Assembly: GCA_963556495.2 (NCBI GenBank)
Contig: OY747723.1
Location: 15,573,501 to 15,637,500, forward strand
From: Valencia hispanica
Lineage: Eukaryota > Chordata > Actinopteri > Cyprinodontiformes > Valenciidae
DNA length: 64,000 nt
Reading direction: 5' to 3'
Below are positions 59,501 to 64,000 of this stretch, one piece after another; the stretch's first letter is position 1, and each line of letters begins with the position of its first letter. The notes beneath the pieces were generated by a model, which was not told where the DNA came from, made no database searches, and saw nothing but the letters and a program-made list of their open reading frames with translations. The position numbers were made by a program, and so were the translations under genes.

Positions 59501-61718
59501 ATAAATAAAACAGAAATACTGGAAATTATTTATTCTGTGTGGCCCGCGACCTGGTACCACATGACCCACGGCCCGATACCGGTCCGTGGCCCAAGGGTTG
59601 GTCTACATTCTGGTAGACTGATATGGTTACCTTGGATTTAAGAAAGCAGAGTTTACCAACACCTGTACCGGACATTGCACCCCAAATCATGACTGACTGT
59701 GGACATTTCACACTGGACCTCAAGCAACTTGGGTTCTGTTCCTCACCAGTCTTCCTCCAAACCCTTGGACCTCGATTCCTGCATGAAAGGCACACTTTAC
59801 TTTCATTGGAAAAAAGAGGACCTTGGACCACTGGCCAACAGTCCAGTCCTCCTTCTCATTGGCCCAATTGAGACGTGTCTGAATGTGGTGGTTTTTGAAA
59901 CTGTGACTCCCACCTCATTCCGCTCTTTCAAGATCTCTGCCAGTTTCATGCATCTTCTCTGTTTGATAATCCGCTGAAGACCACGGTCAGCTCTTCTGCT
60001 GGTGCATCTTTTCCTGTCACATTTTACCTTTCCACTAAACTTTCCATTAATATGCTTGGACACAGCACTCTGAATGGCCAGCCTCCTTAGCTATGAACTT
60101 TTATGGCTTACCCATCCTATGGAGGGCATCAATGATGGTCTTCTGGACAGTTGTCAAGTCTCCCCATATTGAACCTAACAGACAATTGAAACTGTACACC
60201 ATCTCCACCACAGTGTCCCACAAAATACTAAAATAGTCATTTGTCTAACATTATCTTTAGTTTTCACGCATACAATAGGGTTTAAAAGGCCAAATAAAGA
60301 TAGAAATCATGAAACCAAGAGAAACTCTGGGGATAAAAACCGCGGCTCCTCAGGAAAAGGGAACTCTGCAGCGATTATTAAACTGTGACTCGAGGTGCGC
60401 TGTAATGTCTTCCACCTCACCTGTATAACTCATGCAACATCCTGTCAGATGGCTCGGGTAATAGCTAAACCCCTGATTGTTCTTGTGGGTTTTATGAGCT
60501 GGAAGCCCAAATTATGTACAAATAAACAACTAAATACTTCTAACCGTTTATATAGTGGGCCCTGAATCTATTATCTACGGAAGTTTAAAGTTTTGAATGG
60601 AATTATGGAAATAAATAACCTTTTCCATGATATTCTAATTTTTTGGAAAGGGTTTGTATATCTACGCTGATGTTAAATGACACAGTAAAGGTATTTAATG
60701 CAACTGTAGCTCATCAAAGGTGACAGAAACAAAACAAAGCATTCAAGATCAAATGAGGGGAAGCATATGAGAGATTTGCTCGTACAGTTAATAATTCAAT
60801 AGGGGGATTTATGTACTGACGAAGAGGATAAGAAAGCCCAAAGAGATTCACCTAAATATGTAATAAATGAAACATGATATAAAGTTAACGGTTACAACAC
60901 GTCAATCTGTTCTTGTGTTGTAACAGTGCTGACTAACTAACTTGTGCAAAATGTGGAAATGAAACTGAGCCTCCTGCCAACCGTAGTAACAGAGTTTGAG
61001 ATATTGCGAACACAACAGTGAAAAGCCTGGACTAGAGCAGATCAGCGAATCAGACCAATGAGTGGAAGTGGAGAGGCGAGGAGAAACCACAGAGCCATTA
61101 CCAGCTGCTAAGGTGGCTGAAACAAGGCTGTTGCGGGGCATTAGCATCTCTCATCACGACAGGAAATCACTTTCACAGACTGAACCAATTAAAATCCAGC
61201 CCTGAATTAAAATCTCCAAAGCCCGCCTCTTCACCGCTGAGGGCTCAGTGCTGTTGAGGCATCCAGAGAGGGAGATGAAGAGTGCTTAATATTGATTCAT
61301 TCACAGCAGAGGGAAGGGGGGGGGGTGTTAAGTGCTGATACTGTGGGCCGGGCACAAGCCTGCAAGCCGTGATAAGAGCTGGCGGGTTGATGCTGGGCTG
61401 TTTTTAAAACATTACAGCATACATATACAGCTGCAAACCACAAACACTGGCAATACAACAGGAGAGCACTTCTTAGCTGTTTTGATTATTATTGAATACT
61501 CATTTGTGCTCAGAAGAAGGTGTATGTAGCATGAGTTGACCCAACCTGTTTTTATAAAAACATCGAGCTGTTGCAGTTATTGGAGGGATTTCAAAAAGCA
61601 CCTGAAGAGCTTCTGACCACCAGGTTGCGCTCGTCCGATTTCTCACCTGTCCGGTCCGGTCAATTTCCTCATTCAGGATCTTCAGCCTCCAGGGCAGACG
61701 AGGGCACCAGTTCTCCAC
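20332..61718 (-). CDS. mgat5: MGAT5, alpha-1,6-mannosylglycoprotein GlcNAc-transferase V, C-terminal twelve exons (partial gene)
   Basis: Golgi type II enzyme of family GT18 that transfers GlcNAc from UDP-GlcNAc in beta-1,6 linkage to the alpha-1,6 mannose of N-glycans, starting the branch that later carries polylactosamine and galectin ligands (established). Twelve exons add up to 1653 nt (550 residues plus stop). If the length matches the 741-residue human protein, they start near residue 192. Visible landmarks are [10 protein letters not shown], the basic stretch [19 protein letters not shown] (its Glu falls at position 297 by counting back from the C-terminus, the reported catalytic base), [51 protein letters not shown] and the Cys-rich end LCKDCL. 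Sequons NLT, NKS, NAS and NQS are present. All junctions are GT-AG and in frame. Cytoplasmic tail, anchor and stem exons lie beyond 64000. Convergence with TMEM163 supports MGAT5 over MGAT5B. Confidence 0.96.
20680..20837 (-). CDS. mgat5: MGAT5 coding exon, penultimate
   Basis: 158 nt, [16 protein letters not shown] to KDKDLE plus two bases of Arg. It holds four cysteines of the disulfide-rich C-terminal region. Donor gtaatg. Confidence 0.95.
20940..21155 (-). mobile_element. Tc1-like fragment in an MGAT5 intron
   Basis: It contains catctccacaccatgggca and gtgttcagggtgatgtgcaa from the transposase interior and ends ggatacttttgcaagggac, the family terminus. Confidence 0.5.
21532..21606 (-). 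CDS. mgat5: MGAT5 coding exon, 3rd from the 3' end
   Basis: 75 nt, 25 codons, [16 protein letters not shown] to AFIENQ. Acceptor ctggtcag, donor gtacgg. Confidence 0.95.
21998..22114 (-). CDS. mgat5: MGAT5 coding exon, 4th from the 3' end
   Basis: 117 nt, 39 codons, [20 protein letters not shown] to LRSILSQK. It is phase 0 at both ends and separated from the preceding exon by an 81-bp intron. Confidence 0.95.
22196..22342 (-). CDS. mgat5: MGAT5 coding exon, 5th from the 3' end
   Basis: 147 nt, 49 codons, [20 protein letters not shown] to KPTLRE. The [14 protein letters not shown] stretch is in the nucleotide-sugar side of the GT-B fold (inference from its position and conservation). Confidence 0.95.
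22390..22550 (-). mobile_element. Tc1-like fragment in an MGAT5 intron
   Basis: It contains ttcatgtctggactttgagt and ccacagcatgatgctgccac, the transposase interior read in reverse. Confidence 0.5.
22551..23869. other. MGAT5 intron, nothing recognised
   Basis: A few open frames up to 126 codons exist but show no protein family signature and no splice context. Confidence 0.35.
23870..24000 (-). mobile_element. Tc1-like fragment
   Basis: It contains cacagcatgattctgccacc followed by accatgtttc, the conserved transposase block in reverse, in a diverged context. Confidence 0.4.
24001..25064. other. MGAT5 intron, nothing recognised
   Basis: AT-rich; no element or exon signature was identified. 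Confidence 0.3.
25065..25360 (+). mobile_element. Tc1-like fragment
   Basis: It contains ggtggtggcagcatcatgca and the 3' side of the family (aggttcaccctctaggactg, ggaactacgcagaattcact), in transposase orientation +. Confidence 0.5.
25388..25556 (+). repeat. RTE-like LINE or derived SINE 3' end
   Basis: It contains ccactgaaaatttcatcaaa, actttgagttatgttgctaa, tagacaaacaaaccc and ccttggcagaggtaata, which resemble the 3' end of a fish RTE-type repeat. The assignment is from memory and tentative. Confidence 0.4.
26064..27439. mobile_element. hAT-type element without transposase
   Basis: The left end is caggggcagatttaggattg and the right end is the imperfect complement, with ctaaactccacccctg at 27424-27439; both ends then share a ggggctta motif. 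Flanking 8-bp copies are gtccctgg (26056-26063) and gttcctgg (27440-27447), a 7/8 match, as hAT insertion makes. No transposase reading frame was found in the 1376 bp, so it would be non-autonomous. Confidence 0.65.
27709..27858 (-). CDS. mgat5: MGAT5 coding exon, 6th from the 3' end
   Basis: 150 nt, 50 codons, [17 protein letters not shown] to QFLLRETK, phase 0 at both ends, donor gtgaga. It contains the strongly conserved [19 protein letters not shown]. Confidence 0.95.
27859..31989. other. MGAT5 intron, no clear element
   Basis: No exon was found. A GT/GA microsatellite lies at 28800-28830. Short Tc1-like traces near 28380 and 29800 are too weak to call. Confidence 0.35.
31990..32310 (-). 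mobile_element. Tc1-like fragment
   Basis: It contains agctgaagctcagccagatt, tcttgccacagagtctcaat, ggactttgactggaccattc and aggaaggtgaacatcttcca, all from the same Tc1 fossil family read in reverse. Confidence 0.55.
32311..33985 (-). mobile_element. Tc1-like element of another family, split by a second Tc1
   Basis: The left side begins gtatttgaacacccagcg and runs through cagggattttggcccactc. The right side ends ggggtttgaatactttggac with TA after it. A different Tc1 transposase on the opposite strand occupies about 33000-33840. Confidence 0.5.
33000..33840 (+). pseudogene. Tc1-like transposase remnant nested in another Tc1
   Basis: Plus-strand frames give [16 protein letters not shown] (33453-33731), then LFMDDNA in a shifted frame, then [20 protein letters not shown] (33697-33897). 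The second Asp and the Glu blocks are kept, but frameshifts separate them. Confidence 0.7.
33986..36681. other. MGAT5 intron, nothing recognised
   Basis: A GA microsatellite lies at 34955-34974. No exon or transposon signature was identified. Confidence 0.35.
36682..36704. repeat. 15-C run followed by A run
   Basis: Fifteen C at 36682-36696 followed by eight A. Length may be uncertain in the assembly. Confidence 0.8.
36765..37065 (+). mobile_element. Possible decayed Tc1-like transposase fragment
   Basis: Reads around ggattggtcagatgagg (an SDE-like block) and acagtagaggatatgtgatg (KHGGG position) fit the order of a Tc1 transposase, but stops are frequent. Confidence 0.35.
37080..37122. mobile_element. 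hAT-like terminal fragment
   Basis: The sequence cctcgaggactggagttgga followed by aaccccctga resembles the end of a common fish hAT element. The opposite end was not located. Confidence 0.3.
38230..38392. mobile_element. hAT-like right end
   Basis: The stretch cattgcgattaactgattta and then atagtgaatcgtgacagcac, ending in ta, resembles hAT termini that start tagtgctgtcacgatt on the other strand. The left end was not located, so the extent is a guess. Confidence 0.3.
38670..38803 (-). CDS. mgat5: MGAT5 coding exon, 7th from the 3' end
   Basis: 134 nt, completing Pro then [16 protein letters not shown] to GKVDNFWK. The acceptor is ccgccacag and the donor gtaccg. It contains sequons NAS and NQS. 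Confidence 0.95.
40005..40130 (+). mobile_element. Tc1-like fragment
   Basis: It contains tggtggcagcatcatgctgt and cttgagcagtgaccaggaag, the transposase interior, without termini. Confidence 0.45.
40131..42790. other. MGAT5 intron, nothing recognised
   Basis: No exon, repeat family or tandem array of note was seen. Confidence 0.3.
42791..43147. mobile_element. Short inverted-repeat element (MITE, hAT-like)
   Basis: The left end is tagggatgtgtattggtaaa and the right end is its imperfect complement at 43119-43147; both contain gatacgatat-like or gatatcg-like blocks. Possible 8-bp duplications are gaaaaact (42783-42790) and gaaaatgt (43148-43155), a 6/8 match. Confidence 0.5.
43163..43177. repeat. 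15-C run
   Basis: Fifteen C just after the MITE. Run length is error-prone. Confidence 0.8.
43425..43510. repeat. Degenerate GGAT/GATG tandem repeat
   Basis: Repeated gatggatgg, gatgaatgatgg and gaggaacg variants lie just upstream of the L1 element. Confidence 0.55.
43770..44543 (+). pseudogene. L1 ORF1 (RNA-binding protein) remnant
   Basis: The ATG at 43770 ([12 protein letters not shown]) fits the family start. A coiled coil follows ([20 protein letters not shown] and later [20 protein letters not shown]). After a frameshift near 44080 comes the RRM segment ([20 protein letters not shown]). After a second break near 44338 comes the C-terminal domain ([20 protein letters not shown], then [17 protein letters not shown]) ending at the stop at 44541-44543. 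In L1 this protein coats the transcript as a trimer. Confidence 0.8.
44944..48444 (+). pseudogene. L1 ORF2 (endonuclease and reverse transcriptase) remnant
   Basis: The endonuclease starts [20 protein letters not shown] and keeps [34 protein letters not shown] and SDHAPVSL. The reverse transcriptase keeps [61 protein letters not shown] and YADD (47000-47011). The C-terminal zinc motif [19 protein letters not shown] is near 48080. It is broken by stops or frameshifts around 45421, 45881-46200, 46626, 46730, 46978 and 48291. All domains needed for target-primed reverse transcription are present but not in one frame. Confidence 0.88.
48445..51300 (+). other. G-rich 3' region of the L1 element
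   Basis: About 2.8 kb of strongly G-rich plus-strand sequence (many runs of three to ten G) in otherwise AT-rich surroundings. Open frames up to 309 codons on both strands are Gly/Pro/Arg/Trp-rich and look like by-products of composition. Mammalian L1 3' UTRs carry a short G-rich tract; this is far longer. Confidence 0.75.
51985..52118 (-). CDS. mgat5: MGAT5 coding exon, 8th from the 3' end
   Basis: 134 nt, from [15 protein letters not shown] to QQFNTMF plus one base of Pro. The donor is gtaagt. The 3' end of the big antisense L1 element lies about 245 bp into the following intron. Confidence 0.95.
52119..54000. other. MGAT5 intron, nothing recognised
   Basis: No exon or transposon motif was found; A-rich runs near 52128-52160. 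Confidence 0.3.
54000..54480. repeat. Degenerate GGAT-rich repeat with two ~64-bp copies
   Basis: Loose gatggatg repeats lead into two near-identical blocks (about 54345-54408 and 54409-54472) that share acagattgaatggttaaacg and aaagtatgggtggatgg. Confidence 0.7.
54480..54762. repeat. Higher-order GGAT minisatellite
   Basis: Successive gataaac(g/a)aa markers start at 54481, 54517, 54549, 54585, 54621, 54657, 54689 and 54725, giving unit lengths of 36, 32, 36, 36, 36, 32 and 36 bp. Each unit is a (GGAT)n run plus a spacer that changes from aaacgaaa to aaacaaaa along the array. Confidence 0.9.
55602..55938. mobile_element. Internally deleted Tc1-like remnant next to an MGAT5 exon
   Basis: The left end reads gcaaaagtatttgcaccctt and the right end gacttttgcaaggcactg followed by TA (55939-55940). 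Almost no transposase interior remains. Confidence 0.55.
56020..56154 (-). CDS. mgat5: MGAT5 coding exon, 9th from the 3' end
   Basis: 135 nt, from [14 protein letters not shown] to PSWVHY plus CA of Gln. The donor is gtaagt. It contains an NKS sequon. A Tc1-derived remnant ends about 80 bp from this exon on the intron side. Confidence 0.95.
56498..56667 (-). CDS. mgat5: MGAT5 coding exon, 10th from the 3' end
   Basis: 170 nt, from [14 protein letters not shown] to SLAELK plus two bases of Glu. The donor is gtcagt. It holds [13 protein letters not shown]; the Glu after LG corresponds by position to the reported catalytic Glu297. Confidence 0.95.
57527..57688 (-). CDS. mgat5: MGAT5 coding exon, 11th from the 3' end
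   Basis: 162 nt, 54 codons from [12 protein letters not shown] to TKRRKKK, phase 0 at both ends. The terminal run of basic residues aligns with the KRKRKK segment of human MGAT5 (residues 264-269). It contains an NLT sequon. Confidence 0.93.
57820..58410 (-). mobile_element. Decayed Tc1-like element
   Basis: It contains ttttatgtgatggaccaaca, tcttgccacagatcctgctc, cccacagcatgatgctgcca and, near the right, gtgttggtctttaacaaata, the family order read in reverse. Confidence 0.55.
58726..60063 (-). pseudogene. Tc1-like transposase remnant, interrupted
   Basis: Pieces on the minus strand: an N-terminal segment ([20 protein letters not shown], 59803-60063), a middle segment ([20 protein letters not shown], 59526-59831) where the first catalytic Asp reads Asn, and a C-terminal segment ([20 protein letters not shown], 58726-59046). 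A frameshift disturbs the second Asp block and the hAT-like insert splits the frame. Confidence 0.78.
59087..59601. mobile_element. hAT-like element inside the Tc1 transposase
   Basis: It begins cagtggtccccaacctttt and ends ggcccaagggttgg, the reverse-complement pattern short of about ten terminal bases. The Tc1 sequence resumes right after it at acattctggtagac. No transposase was seen. Confidence 0.6.
61647..61718 (-). CDS. mgat5: MGAT5 coding exon, 12th from the 3' end
   Basis: 72 nt, 24 codons from [16 protein letters not shown] to DRTGQ. The acceptor is cttgttaag and the donor gtgaga, both in phase 0. It is the first MGAT5 exon visible in the window. Confidence 0.85.
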
Positions 61719-62004
61719 CTTAACAAGAAGCAGAAGACAGCTCCTCAGTTATCTGCAAGTTCATGTTTTAACTAATTCTTAGATATTAAATGAGGCCAGC
61801 TGCTGTTCTCTGCCTCTGAATGTGGAAAAGTGAACGGTAAAGCACAGCTGCAAGAGTTTTCACAACATCAGATGGTTATTATAAAACATCCCTGTCTCTG
61901 CACTTGTTTTTGAGACATCGTTGTGACTCATCAAGCATTAAATTAAGCTTTATTAACAAAATTCCATTAAATTCTTTCCTTCTACTATATACCAAAGTAT
62001 AGTA

Positions 62005-63720
62005 CCTTGCAAAACTATTCACACCTCCAGAACATTCACATTTACAACCACACTTTACTGGCAGTTGATGTGAGCACATGTAAAGTGGAAGGGAGTGATA
62101 CAAGGTGATCAGAATCCTTCAGAAATTTAAATAATTTGTGACCTGAATTTAAATCCACCTTCTGAATCACTACTTTTGCATAACTGCCTTTCACTGTAAT
62201 TACAGCTGAGCGGACGTCTCTACAAGCGTTGCTGTTCATTATTCTCTGCAAACTAGCTCAGTCAGATTTGATGGAGACCATTCATAAAGAACAATTTGTA
62301 AATCCTGCCGGAAAATCTCAATTCAATTCAGGTCTAGACCTGAACTAGGTCATTCTAGCATGAATATGCCTTGATCTAAACCATTCCATTGTAGCTCTGG
62401 CTTCAAGGTTAATGAGCTTTTCTTCCTGCATTCCCTGTCCTTGTTGGACAAAAAGCATCTTCCCAATAAGACGCTGTCACCACCGTGATGTGTTCAGGGT
62501 GGTGTGGAGTGGTGGTTTCTACCACAGCGTGGCTTTCTTTCAACAGTGGCTTTTTTCTTGCAACTCTTCTATGAAAAAGATCAGATTTCTATATGCGCAA
62601 TGCTTAAAAATATCCAAGATGTGGATCTCTACAGCTCCTCCAGAGTTAGCATAAGTCTCTTGGCTGCTTCTCTGATTAATGCTGTCCAACAGTACTCCGT
62701 TAGCTTAAGATATTGTTTATTTGTAACCCAACTCTGTTGAAAACTTCTCTACAACTAGGGGTGTAACGGTACTCCAAAGATCCCGGTTCGGTACGTACAT
62801 TGGTTTTAATTTCACAGTTCAACAAAATGCAAAAAAACGTTTTTGGGTAATGACAAAATCTAACTGTACTTGCAGTACATTTTCCAACCAAATGTTCTCT
62901 GATAATATAAAATGTATACCATAAAAAATAAAATACAGTTTAAATGTTTTGTTTTTTTAGGAAATGGCAACATCAATACTTTGGCTTTCTGCCAAAGTCG
63001 AGACAATCTGGGATATAAAAATTATTTTAGACTGCCGGACTCTATGTCAACAGTGGTAACAAGTCAATTTAGACAAACATTTTTTAACACGCATTATTAA
63101 TAGTCAGATGTCCAGTCTGCTTATACTTTGTTGCTACGTTAAGAAAAACTGCACCAACGAGGGCAGCTAAGCGGTGTTCGGCTCAGTAACTTCTATGTTA
63201 GCTAACAGCAAGCACCAACACTACTGGATGTTGGCAAGTTAACATGAAAACACGTTCTGCAACACCGGGAAGCCAAAGATTTCCCAAACAGGAGGCTTTA
63301 ACAAACGAAGCAGGCATTCAAGTTCCTACTCTCCCTTTAGAAGAGTCGCTGGCCATAATTTCTGATAGCAGCGGGCTGGGCTGTACCGTATTTGTTTACA
63401 GAGTGGCATGTGTTGTTGGCTAAACTGCAACCCAGGTATGCTGCCACGTGGAAACTCTGTACACCTCTGTGCCGTACAGACAGTTTCATACCCAAAAATC
63501 ACAATCCAATCCATGCACCGTTACACCCCTTATCTACAACTTTATCCCTGCTGAGTTTCATGGTCTTCATGATGCATTTTGCTCACTGATCCTCTCCATG
63601 AACCCTCATAGGCCTTCAGAGAAAAACTGAGATTAAATCAGACGGATGAACCCTTTATCAATAACCATTTATCAGTAACATCTAAAGGCAGTTGGATGCA
63701 TTTGATTTTGTTTAGGGAAA
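62005..63720 (-). mobile_element. Decayed Tc1-like element carrying a hAT-like insertion
   Basis: The left end reads taccttgcaaaactattcac. The interior keeps gatctaaaccattccattgt, cagggtggtgtggagtgg and tggctttctttcaacagtgg in the usual order. The sequence resumes after the insert at tttatccctgctgagtttca. The right edge is approximate. Confidence 0.55.
62756..63532. mobile_element. hAT-like non-autonomous element with perfect 8-bp target duplication
   Basis: The left end taggggtgtaacggt and the right end accgttacacccctta are inverted copies. The 8-bp sequence tctacaac flanks both sides exactly (62748-62755 and 63533-63540). It is 777 bp with no transposase motif. Confidence 0.8.
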
Positions 63721-63742
63721 AATTAGAGTACTTCCACTCTGT

Positions 63743-64000
63743 CAGTGGTTCCCAAACTATTTCTGCTGGGTCCCTTTGGTTTGTAAGAAAATGTTCACGC
63801 AAAAAAAAAAAAAAAATCTGGGCTTTGACAGGTTGTGTTTTGATGTGGTTGACTGTGCCAAAGACGTCAATCATTACATCGTTCAGCTCGGGACTCAGCT
63901 GTTTAGATGCCAGTGCGTCGTGGTGTATAATGCAGCGCGTGCTCTGCAATATTCAGGGGGACGCGCTTCATGAATGCCTGTAGCCCTCCTAGTATCCAAG
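63743..64000. mobile_element. hAT-like element, left end only
   Basis: It begins cagtggttcccaaactattt, a typical hAT terminus, and runs past the window edge. An A run of about 17 lies near 63800. Confidence 0.4.

Larger units (their letters stand above)
58432..60656 (-). mobile_element. Tc1-like element invaded by a hAT-like element
   Basis: Terminal repeats start cagactctttccaaaaaatt at 58432 and mirror at 60656, with TA at both sides (58430-58431 and 60657-60658) and roughly 175 bp of inner homology. Transposase pieces flank a hAT-like insertion at 59087-59601. Length is 2225 bp, or about 1.7 kb without the insert. Confidence 0.82.

Noticed and set aside
20332..61718. Possibility that the gene is MGAT5B and not MGAT5
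   Set aside because: Residue-level similarity to MGAT5 is high throughout, including the basic segment and the C-terminal LCKDCL, and TMEM163 is the neighbour expected for MGAT5.

Overview
The window looks like nuclear DNA from a teleost fish. It holds the 3' parts of two vertebrate genes split by conventional GT-AG introns, in a background of Tc1/mariner (DD34E), hAT, CR1/L2-like and L1 transposable elements that are typical of ray-finned fish. The species cannot be fixed from the sequence alone. No bacterial-type operon, CRISPR array, rRNA or tRNA was recognised.

Genes. (1) TMEM163, + strand: the last three coding exons (10986-13268) encode the C-terminal 104 residues of this zinc-linked vesicular membrane protein. 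Earlier exons lie left of the window. (2) MGAT5, - strand: the last twelve coding exons (61718 down to 20332) encode the C-terminal 550 residues of alpha-1,6-mannosylglycoprotein 6-beta-N-acetylglucosaminyltransferase. The N-terminal membrane anchor and stem lie right of the window. The genes are tail to tail, the arrangement known on human 2q21. All exon junctions inside the window join in frame, so both genes appear intact here. They do unrelated jobs, and their adjacency is conserved synteny.

Layout. 1-10985: TMEM163 intron filled with repeats, including a compound Tc1 element (3755-8257) carrying a reverse-oriented non-LTR retrotransposon and an unassigned insertion, then a stack of LINE and Tc1 fragments. 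10986-13268: TMEM163 end. 13269-20331: TMEM163 3' UTR, a nearly complete Tc1 element (15428-16938) and the MGAT5 3' UTR. 20332-61718: MGAT5. Its largest visible intron (38804-51984, 13.2 kb) is mostly one long L1-type retrotransposon (about 43540-51740) whose 3' region is an unusual ~2.8 kb G-rich tract. Other introns hold many decayed Tc1 copies, a hAT element (26064-27439), a hierarchical GGAT tandem repeat (54480-54760) and a Tc1 element invaded by a hAT-like element (58432-60656). 61719-64000: 5'-side MGAT5 intron with a hAT-like element flanked by a perfect 8-bp duplication (62756-63532), nested in a Tc1 fossil.

I found no undescribed multi-gene system. The strongest candidates for a second look are the G-rich L1 3' module and its separate copy at 8637-8962, the unassigned insertion with a 26-bp perfect palindrome (7910-7935), and a Tc1 remnant ending about 15 bp before a TMEM163 splice acceptor.
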